NCBI GenBank assembly: GCA_025361325.1
Contig: JANYAL010000178.1
Span: 1-13,698, forward strand
Length of the DNA: 13,698 bases
DNA from: Bacteroidota bacterium
GTDB lineage: Bacteria > Bacteroidota > Bacteroidia > Chitinophagales > Chitinophagaceae
Direction of reading: 5' to 3'
This document shows, one piece after another, positions 9,201-13,698 of the stretch (within the stretch, counting starts at the first letter, position 1; the number at the start of each line of letters is the position of its first letter). The notes beneath the pieces are model-generated. The model had not been told where the DNA came from. It ran no database searches and saw only the letters and a list, made by a program, of their open reading frames with translations. The position numbers and the translations under genes are program-made.

Positions 9201-9502
9201 GTGCTTTCGGTGGCTTTTAAGCGAACAAAATAAGTGATATTGTTACCTACTTTCACCTGGTAACCCTGGAAGCCTACGGAACTGATGATAAGCAGGTCAC
9301 CTTTCGCTGCAGTCAAGGTAAAGCTGCCATTGGCATCTGTCCTGGTGCCGGTACCCTTTCCTTTAATGGTTACTGAAGCGCCTGTTAAAGGACTATCGTC
9401 CTTATCATTGACCACTTTACCGGTGATGTTGTTCTGGGCTAAAGAGAGCATCGGTGTTAAAAAGAATAGCGATGCCACTAATGGAATAACAAGTTTTCTC
9501 AT
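6299..9502 (-). CDS. SusC/RagA family TonB-linked outer membrane transporter
   Basis: A full-length 1067-aa SusC-type TonB-dependent transporter that forms the outer-membrane channel under the SusD lid. Order of parts: signal peptide 1-22 ending SLA; a carboxypeptidase-regulatory-like beta domain, about 24-95 (NITGKVVNDKDDSPLTGASV, then ISSVGFQGYQV); the TonB-box-like EEVVVTA (103-109); a plug domain about 112-260 with LQGRVAGI (143-150), LFIVDGV and LKGPEATALYGSQASNGAIV; then the beta barrel, ending in phenylalanine (SFGLRANF) as expected for barrel assembly. There is no N-terminal STN signalling domain and no sigma/anti-sigma pair next to it, so control by an ECF anti-sigma relay is unlikely. 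First gene of the susC-susD-lipoprotein operon. ATG at 9502 gives a proper signal peptide. Confidence 0.95.
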   Translation of the reverse strand: MRKLVIPLVASLFFLTPMLSLAQNNITGKVVNDKDDSPLTGASVTIKGKGTGTRTDANGSFTLTAAKGDLLIISSVGFQGYQVKVGNNITYFVRLKATESTMEEVVVTAMDRKRASRELGYSTQGVSGTEIQQSQRDNFITSLQGRVAGITVTPTTGAAGASSGIILRGFNTLSGTNQPLFIVDGVILDNSTLNSNSQSGAGIGLASDLPNRNNDYTNRIADINPNDIDAVTVLKGPEATALYGSQASNGAIVITTKKGRSTNGKIQVSYDDNFKWEKIQRFAEVNNDYGPGTTNGIPFSSTTATGSFSSFGPKWPAGTPLFDNIHNFYRTGFAQTHNLGVEWGTKEIGFRASGQYFDNKGVVPNNTYTKYNFKISNHTAIGKIITLDPSFAYTRSDNVKPLKGTTANGGYLLDLYSWPANNDIRNFQDANGGKLTMFNANYNSDFDNPLWSAKNNYSGDKTSRYVYTLGVNITPFSWLTIAGRFGYDTYKQDGFLFQHPQSFILTAATLGTLDNYYRTYKGYNHTITATAKKKIGAFTGSLMGGTMWQDFETDAFGVVGNHVVDSVRNGIIYKAGSVVTGFNPWDSSSTLAGSRTRLLRNYFGLPNLNIIRELAYFGELTLGYKNMVFFTYSHRFESASPLPAANRNYNYPGASLSIIMTDLFPALKNFNILDYAKLRASLASTARLNDPYSNQRVFVNNLSSSVIPGFTYSFTNQNNSLRPERQQTYEIGTELRLLHNAITIDASYYNTLCTDQIAQGFRASYATTAVLNTFNAGSLRNEGFELTLGLNPIKKKDFNWNITFNLNHVWSKVLELPGSIGPLNDFYNSDTYISNIRGGLIRGHSTGTITGSTYQRNINGQIIINGLSGIPLTNTGNQLIGDRTPNMTLGMTNSFRYKNWALNFLWDLKVGGDIYNGTDQVLTGIGKSQRTSNRNTPILIQGVLNDGLQNTANPTVNSIVVTPNFLSTYFTSLPDEEFIQHNVNWLRLRDITLSYNFPDRILSHLKAFKHLSVFFTGNDLVLITNYYGADPAVNSNNPGTGGVGGYGLDLGSAPTPISWSFGLRANF

Positions 9503-9522
9503 AAAAGCATATTTTGGTGGGT

Positions 9523-9550
9523 GTAAAGTAGTTTATTTTTATAAAATAAA
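9523..9550 (-). promoter_or_regulatory. possible weak promoter and AT-rich dyad upstream of susC
   Basis: On the - strand TACTTTAC (9530-9523) is a two-mismatch version of the -7 element TAnnTTTG, about 20 bases before the susC ATG. Directly upstream is an AT-only dyad with 8-bp arms (9532-9539 and 9543-9550) around TAT. No good TTG -33 element is present. The arms are low complexity, so this could be chance. Confidence 0.25.
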
Positions 9551-9707
9551 TACGAATTGGTAGGTTTTTTTTATAACCGGTAACAAGACGAAAAGACTAC
9601 CCCTTTTTTAACCAGATATTAAACGATGAGCCCTTGCGGGGTGGGTTCATAATCCAAATGAATAAAGAATAGATGTTGTTCATTTTAAAATACATCATTG
9701 TGTCCTG

Positions 9708-11015
9708 CTAAGGGCTGTTTTTTTTCCTGTGAAGGTCCTTTTTTGTTCCGGTTACAGCCCGTTGCTTCTTTATTACTGTAGTTTTATCAATCAGGGAATC
9801 GGTGGACTTATTAATATCCCCTTCATCATCATCAGGTGTACTGTAATATTGACCAAACAGATTGGCGAGGATCTTTGTATGATAAATAGACCTGCTGAAT
9901 TTGTTACCGATGGCAATGATGGTGGCAGAGTCCTGCAAGAGCCTGATGAAGGTGCAATTACTGCCATGCCACCAGCCATTGTGGAAAATGATCTTCCTCC
10001 CGTCTGGATAAATATCCATGCGCCAGCCCAGCCCGTAATTCTTGATGCCCGGCTTTTCATTGCTGTAGGGTGCATAAGCCTGTTCCAGGGTAGCGCGGGT
10101 GAAGATCAGGTTTTCGGCAAGTGCCCTGTCCCAGGTTAGCAGGTCGCGGGGGGTGGTATAAATATTTTTGTCGCCATACACAAGATCCAGGAAATTCATC
10201 GGCATGATCCTTCCCTTCCAGTCGTAGCTGGGCTTCATGCGTTCACTGTCGGCCAGGGTGAACACAAAGGTATGCTTCATCTGCAGGGGGTCGAAGAAGG
10301 TTTTTTTCATGTGTTCCGGGAAAGGTGAGCCTGTTATCTTTTCCACCAGCAGGGCGAGCAACGCAAAATTGGTATTGCTATACGAGAAATGCACACCCGG
10401 TTTGCCGATGTTCTCCAATTCAGCTTTGCGGGTCACCAGGTAATTGAGTACGTCGGCATTGGTAACATAATTCAATTTGTTCCAGCCCAGGTTCTCCATG
10501 AAATAGATATAGTTGGGCAGTCCACTTCGGTGGTTGAGCAGGTCGCGGATTGTCAGTCCGGGGTAATTGAATTCAGGGAAATATTTACCGAACTCATCAT
10601 CCAGGCTCAGCTTCCCTTCCTGCATCAGTTTCAGTACCGCCATGGCTGTAAAGGTCTTGGAAGTGGAGGCAATATGCAGGGGTGTGTTTTCATTGATGGT
10701 ATCGGTACCGGGCAGGTGACCCGTACCATGGTATCGCTCAAATACCACCTGTCCCTTTCGGGCAATGAGGATGCCGCCGTTGAAGCCCGTTTGTTTTAAG
10801 GCAGAATCATACCAGGCGGTGCAGGCCAGGTTAAGCCGGTCGATTTCTGCACGGGCGAGGTGCGGGGGTGCCGGAATATTCACGGGTGGGATAGTGTCTT
10901 TGCCGGTATTATTGCCTTGTGAAAGGCTATGACAGGAGGTGCCTGTAAGCAACAGTATAAAAAGGACTGCCAAACAAAAAGGGCGGTTCTTCCATATAGA
11001 GGGTATTGGCAGCAA
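9708..11015 (-). CDS. serine hydrolase, class C beta-lactamase-like (MEROPS S12)
   Basis: A 435-aa exported serine hydrolase of the beta-lactamase/DD-peptidase/esterase fold. The catalytic motifs are present: STSK (SxxK, 117-120), YSN (212-214) and HNG (345-347, in HNGWWHGSN). Residues 11-28 form a hydrophobic signal peptide ending GTSC, a suboptimal lipobox, so it is probably a lipoprotein anchored by Cys28. The frame has no ATG before residue 125; the stop upstream in frame (11025-11027) leaves TTG at 11015 as the best start. The tail after about 393 leaves the fold: acidic PDDDEGD, then a lysine- and arginine-rich end. The gene diverges from serA and points toward susC, 205 bp away; I saw no good terminator between them, so partial co-transcription is possible. 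Substrate is unknown: esterase, peptidase or beta-lactamase. Confidence 0.9.
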   Translation of the reverse strand: MLPIPSIWKNRPFCLAVLFILLLTGTSCHSLSQGNNTGKDTIPPVNIPAPPHLARAEIDRLNLACTAWYDSALKQTGFNGGILIARKGQVVFERYHGTGHLPGTDTINENTPLHIASTSKTFTAMAVLKLMQEGKLSLDDEFGKYFPEFNYPGLTIRDLLNHRSGLPNYIYFMENLGWNKLNYVTNADVLNYLVTRKAELENIGKPGVHFSYSNTNFALLALLVEKITGSPFPEHMKKTFFDPLQMKHTFVFTLADSERMKPSYDWKGRIMPMNFLDLVYGDKNIYTTPRDLLTWDRALAENLIFTRATLEQAYAPYSNEKPGIKNYGLGWRMDIYPDGRKIIFHNGWWHGSNCTFIRLLQDSATIIAIGNKFSRSIYHTKILANLFGQYYSTPDDDEGDINKSTDSLIDKTTVIKKQRAVTGTKKDLHRKKNSP

Positions 11016-11041
11016 TATAAATTTTTACAGCAAGGATGAAA

Positions 11042-11049
11042 TATCTTTG
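11042..11049 (+). promoter_or_regulatory. predicted serA promoter -7 element TATCTTTG
   Basis: TATCTTTG matches TAnnTTTG exactly and ends 22 bases before the ATG at 11072. Transcription would begin near 11056, giving a leader of about 16 bases. No clear TTG was found 17-21 bp upstream, so the -33 half is weak. Its position rules against translation from the upstream ATG at 11036. Confidence 0.55.
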
Positions 11050-11071
11050 TGCAAATTACGGGGGAATAAGC

Positions 11072-12310
11072 ATGGCAGAAAAAAAAATAACCAGTTATCC
11101 CAAGGAGAAGATCAATATCCTTTTCCTGGAGAATATCAGCGATGTGGCAGTGAAGCATTTCATGGCTTCAGGATATACCAATGTAAAAAGGATACACAAA
11201 GCGTTGCCGGAGGAAGAATTGATCGCTGCTGTCAGGGACGTACATTTGCTGGGCATACGCAGCAAGACCCTCGTCACGGCCCGCGTACTGGAGGCAGCAA
11301 AAAAACTGCAGGCCATCGGGTGTTTCTGTATTGGTGTAAACCAGGTGGATCTGAAAGCCGCGACAAAGCAAGGCGTAGCTGTTTTCAATGCCCCCTACAG
11401 CAATACCCGTAGTGTGGCTGAACTGGTCATCGGTGCTTCTATTATGCTCATCCGCCGGATACCCGATAAGAACAAGGCTGCCCATGCGGGTACCTGGCTC
11501 AAGGAAGCCAGCGGTGCCTATGAACTGCGGGGGAAGACCATGGGTATCATCGGTTACGGGAATATCGGCAAACAGGTGAGCGTACTTGCAGAAGGGCTGG
11601 GCATGAAAGTGATCTTCTATGATACTGAAACCATGCTCCCCATGGGCAATGCCCAGGCTGAGAAAAGCTTTAAAGAAGTTGTCAGCAAGTCGGATATCAT
11701 AACCCTGCATGTTCCGGAACTGCCTGCCACAAAGAACATGGTGAATAAAAACACCCTAAAGTATTTTAAACCGGGTTCTATCCTCATCAACTATGCCAGA
11801 GGCGAAGTGGTGGAACTTGATGCATTAAGAAAAGCGCTGGTGGAAAAACACCTGGGCGGTGCAGCCGTGGATGTATATCCCTGGGAGCCGGAGAAGAATG
11901 GCGACAGCTTCAGCACGCCCCTCCAGGGATTGAGCAATGTGATTCTTACCCCCCATATCGGTGGCAGCACACAGGAGGCCCAGCACAATATAGGCGATGA
12001 CGTGAGTGGCAAACTGTTCAATTACCTGGAGAAGGGTATCAGTACCGGTTCGCATAGCATCCCCTCCCTGGCCCTGCCTCCGCAGGAAGGCACCCACCGT
12101 ATCCTGCATATACACAATAATGTTACGGGTGTTCTCTCGGAGATCAATACCCGCCTGAGCAATAACCGCATCAATATACTCGGACAATACCTGAAGACCA
12201 ATGAGTCCATAGGCTACGTGGTGCTGGATGTGGACAAGCACCTGAGCAAGAATGCATTGGAATTATTGCGAAGGGTGAAGGGTACAATTAAGGTGAGGAT
12301 GCTTTATTGA
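11072..12310 (+). CDS. serA: D-3-phosphoglycerate dehydrogenase
   Basis: SerA oxidises 3-phosphoglycerate to 3-phosphohydroxypyruvate with NAD, the committed step of serine synthesis in the cytoplasm. From the ATG at 11072 the protein is 412 aa, against 410 in E. coli, and aligns end to end: IGCFCIG and FNAPYSNTRSVAELVIG in the substrate domain, NAD fold GYGNIG (GxGxxG, 161-166), and catalytic Arg243 (ARGEVVE), Glu272 (PWEPEK) and His295 (TPHIGGSTQEAQ). A C-terminal ACT domain (about 340-412: LHIHNNVTGVLSEIN, then GYVVLDV) ends in GTIKVRMLY. The ACT domain suggests feedback inhibition by serine, as in E. coli. An in-frame ATG at 11036 would add 12 residues but lies upstream of the -7 element, so I reject it. 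No other serine-pathway gene is next to it here. Confidence 0.96.
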   Translation: MAEKKITSYPKEKINILFLENISDVAVKHFMASGYTNVKRIHKALPEEELIAAVRDVHLLGIRSKTLVTARVLEAAKKLQAIGCFCIGVNQVDLKAATKQGVAVFNAPYSNTRSVAELVIGASIMLIRRIPDKNKAAHAGTWLKEASGAYELRGKTMGIIGYGNIGKQVSVLAEGLGMKVIFYDTETMLPMGNAQAEKSFKEVVSKSDIITLHVPELPATKNMVNKNTLKYFKPGSILINYARGEVVELDALRKALVEKHLGGAAVDVYPWEPEKNGDSFSTPLQGLSNVILTPHIGGSTQEAQHNIGDDVSGKLFNYLEKGISTGSHSIPSLALPPQEGTHRILHIHNNVTGVLSEINTRLSNNRINILGQYLKTNESIGYVVLDVDKHLSKNALELLRRVKGTIKVRMLY

Positions 12311-12472
12311 TTAAGTATTCAACAGCACCTGTTGAATATACTCACTGACATTGGTGTTCAGTTTAGCCAAAGTGGCGTACGTGTTACAAATGTGGTAAGA
12401 CTGATAACCGTTTAGCAAAATACGTATTAACCATCCTTGCCGGTAAACCACTGCACAATAGCCATACCGCAT
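12311..12472 (-). CDS. possible small protein of 53 aa, unrecognised
   Basis: A - strand frame with ATG at 12472 and stop TAA at 12311-12313, directly abutting the serA stop in convergent orientation. The predicted product is 53 aa, rich in Tyr and Leu, with an amphipathic-looking end (KLNTNVSEYIQQVLLNT). The same frame stays open upstream of the ATG to 12646, 111 codons in all, but that part offers no ATG, GTG or TTG start and crosses the ndh promoter. I do not recognise a family. No TAnnTTTG promoter was found for it. It could be a real small gene, the remnant of a longer one, or a chance open frame in a structured spacer. Confidence 0.3.
   Translation of the reverse strand: MRYGYCAVVYRQGWLIRILLNGYQSYHICNTYATLAKLNTNVSEYIQQVLLNT
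12316..12338 (+). terminator. hairpin just after serA
   Basis: A perfect 10-bp stem, TATTCAACAG (12316-12325) with CTGTTGAATA (12329-12338), around a 3-base loop, begins 5 bp after the serA stop. No run of T follows, so it is at best a weak intrinsic terminator or an RNA 3'-end stabiliser. It also lies inside the possible - strand small gene. Confidence 0.45.
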
Positions 12473-12588
12473 ATCAACTGGACGAAGCCCCGCCTGTCCC
12501 GGGCTGGTTGAAGAAAAGGGGCACTTTGAAGCAAATGATTGTATAGGCCCCCTGTATCCTGTGTCACCTCCTGCTATAATTTCTTTTA

Positions 12589-12606
12589 TTTCAATAATTA
12601 TTGAAA
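12589..12606. promoter_or_regulatory. 18-bp palindrome, likely operator of ndh
   Basis: TTTCAATAATTATTGAAA is a perfect 18-bp palindrome ending 6 bp before the -7 element of the NADH dehydrogenase gene. It fills the -33 to -7 spacer, and its first four bases (TTTC) stand 20 bp upstream of the -7 element, where a -33 motif would be. A dimeric regulator bound here would block RNA polymerase. It lies upstream of the expected transcription start, so an RNA role in this transcript is unlikely. The regulator is unknown. Confidence 0.55.
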
Positions 12607-12612
12607 ACTCTG

Positions 12613-12620
12613 TATCTTTG
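12613..12620 (+). promoter_or_regulatory. predicted ndh promoter -7 element TATCTTTG
   Basis: An exact match to TAnnTTTG, identical to the serA element, 20 bases before the ATG. Transcription should begin near 12627. The very short leader contains AAAGGA (12627-12632) 7 bases before the ATG, one of the few Shine-Dalgarno-like motifs in this window. Confidence 0.65.
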
Positions 12621-12639
12621 TGAAGTAAAGGATATTTCC

Positions 12640-13698
12640 ATGAGACTCATCATACTTGGCGGCGGCTTCGGAGGACTGAGGCTGGCGCGGAAACTCAGCA
12701 ATAAACCCGGCTTTGAAGTTACGCTCATCGACCGCTTCAACTACCACCAGTTCCAGCCCTTATTTTATCAGGTGGCCACATCCGGACTGGACGCCAGCAA
12801 TATTTCTTTTCCCTTGCGCAAGGTATTTCACAACAGTAAGAATATAAGGTTCCGGATGGCCGAAGTGGAACAGATTGACACCACACAAAAGAAGGTTATT
12901 ACCAATGCCGGGTCATATGATTATGATGCCCTGGTTATCGCTACGGGTGCCGGTAACAATTTCTTTGGCAATACCGGGGTTACGGATCATGCCTTCCCCA
13001 TGAAAAGCACCGTGGAGGCGCTCCAGATACGGCACCAGCTGCTTCAGAACTTCGAGGATGCCCTCACGGTTTCTGACCCGGTGGAAAAGCAAAGACTCCT
13101 TAACATTGTGGTAGTAGGCGGCGGACCTACCGGTGTGGAGCTGAGCGGGGCCATTGCAGACATGAAGCGTTATGTTTTACCGCGCGATTACCCCGAACTG
13201 GATTTTACACAAATGAACATCTATTTGCTGGAAGGTACAGAAAGGACCCTGGCTGCCATGAGCGACAAATCGAGTGCAGCATCCAAAAAATACCTTGAAA
13301 AACTGGGCGTTACCGTTATGACCAATACCCTGCTCAGGGAATTTGACGGCAGAACGGTTACACTCCAGGACGGAAGCACGGTCAACACTACGATGGTCAT
13401 CTGGGCAGCCGGCATCACCGGGAATATACCAAAGGGTATCCATACCCGTGATATGGCCCGTGGAAATCGAATCAAGGTGAACAGGTATTGCCTGGTAAAC
13501 GGTTTCGACAACGTTTATGCCATCGGCGACGTGGCCTGGATGGAGGAACCATCCTGGCCTAACGGGCATCCACAGGTGGCACCGGTAGCCATGCAGCAGG
13601 CTGATACCCTGGCCCGCAACCTGAAACGAATTGAAATGAAGAGCAGTGATGCTTTACTGGAGGAATTCGTGTACCACAACAAAGGCAGCATGGCCACG
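12640..13698 (+). CDS. ndh: type II NADH dehydrogenase (NDH-2), 3' end outside window
   Basis: The first 353 residues of a single-subunit, non-proton-pumping NADH:quinone oxidoreductase, a peripheral inner-membrane flavoprotein that passes electrons from NADH to quinone. The FAD-binding fold opens the protein (GGGFGG, 7-12), followed by NYHQFQPLFYQVATSGL (34-50), typical of NDH-2. ATGAG (101-105) closes the first fold; the second, NADH-binding fold has VVVGGGPTGVELSGAIAD (157-174). The FAD-contact motif YAIGDVA is at 293-299 and the quinone-site motif APVAMQQ at 314-320. The family is usually about 420-450 aa, so about 70-100 residues, including the membrane-binding tail, are missing beyond 13698. 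The frame is open to the last base. The ATG at 12640 fits the promoter and leader; no upstream in-frame start exists. Confidence 0.93.
   Translation, partial: MRLIILGGGFGGLRLARKLSNKPGFEVTLIDRFNYHQFQPLFYQVATSGLDASNISFPLRKVFHNSKNIRFRMAEVEQIDTTQKKVITNAGSYDYDALVIATGAGNNFFGNTGVTDHAFPMKSTVEALQIRHQLLQNFEDALTVSDPVEKQRLLNIVVVGGGPTGVELSGAIADMKRYVLPRDYPELDFTQMNIYLLEGTERTLAAMSDKSSAASKKYLEKLGVTVMTNTLLREFDGRTVTLQDGSTVNTTMVIWAAGITGNIPKGIHTRDMARGNRIKVNRYCLVNGFDNVYAIGDVAWMEEPSWPNGHPQVAPVAMQQADTLARNLKRIEMKSSDALLEEFVYHNKGSMAT

Larger units (their letters stand above)
12311..12639. other. 329-bp serA-ndh spacer
   Basis: Besides the serA hairpin, the possible small - strand gene and the ndh promoter, this spacer holds a GC-rich middle section (about 12484-12560) with a short hairpin (AGCCC 12486-12490, GGGCT 12501-12505). 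The composition shifts from GC-rich to AT-rich at about 12575. No tRNA or known RNA family was recognised. Whether the middle section is transcribed is not evident. Confidence 0.5.

Noticed and set aside
9632..9652. Inverted repeat GAGCCC/GGGTTC between the hydrolase gene and susC
   Set aside because: Short stem needing a G-T pair on +, and an A-C mismatch on the - strand, the one that matters; no T run follows.
12367..12543. A + strand stretch of 59 codons without a stop in the serA-ndh spacer
   Set aside because: It has no start codon at its beginning, overlaps the better - strand candidate, and matches nothing I recognise.
1..13698. CRISPR array, tRNA/rRNA genes, transposase or phage genes
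   Set aside because: No regularly spaced direct repeats, cloverleaf-like or rRNA-like sequence, transposase motifs or terminal inverted repeats were seen by eye on either strand.

Overview
The window looks like a chromosomal segment from a Bacteroidota bacterium, most likely family Chitinophagaceae (the family level is inference). The evidence is a SusC/SusD outer-membrane pair, promoters with the Bacteroidota -7 consensus TAnnTTTG in front of three genes (TACCTTTG, TATCTTTG, TATCTTTG), little Shine-Dalgarno signal, Bacteroidota-style lipoproteins (Cys followed by Ser, Lys or His), and a fused SpmA-SpmB protein. No tRNA, rRNA, insertion sequence, CRISPR array or phage gene was recognised.

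Layout. (1) The left edge carries the 3' part of a FAS1 (fasciclin) repeat protein on +, closed by a strong hairpin. (2) ychF on - and a fused SpmA/SpmB-type membrane protein on + diverge from a 210-bp spacer. That spacer holds a ychF promoter and, next to each start codon, a run of four degenerate AACTCAT-like heptamers. (3) A shared hairpin separates the membrane protein from a convergent - strand operon that reads susC (9502-6299), susD (6285-4618), then a small surface lipoprotein (4597-3824). Gaps of 13 and 20 bp make this a clear three-gene outer-membrane import unit, but no glycoside hydrolase, protease, sigma factor or anti-sigma factor accompanies it here. (4) Upstream of susC on the same strand is a serine beta-lactamase-like hydrolase with a probable TTG start. 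(5) Divergent from it is serA on +, the first enzyme of serine synthesis. (6) After an unexplained 329-bp spacer comes the 5' part of a type II NADH dehydrogenase gene (+), running off the right edge. An 18-bp perfect palindrome sits in its promoter.

Most of the window is ordinary metabolism, housekeeping and nutrient uptake. I do not see a convincing new multi-gene system. The best leads are small: the palindromic operator before the NADH dehydrogenase, the paired heptamer leaders between ychF and the SpmAB-like gene, the extra domain in the SpmAB-like protein, the SusCD unit of unknown substrate with a two-repeat third lipoprotein, and a possible 53-residue protein or dispersed element in the serA-ndh spacer.
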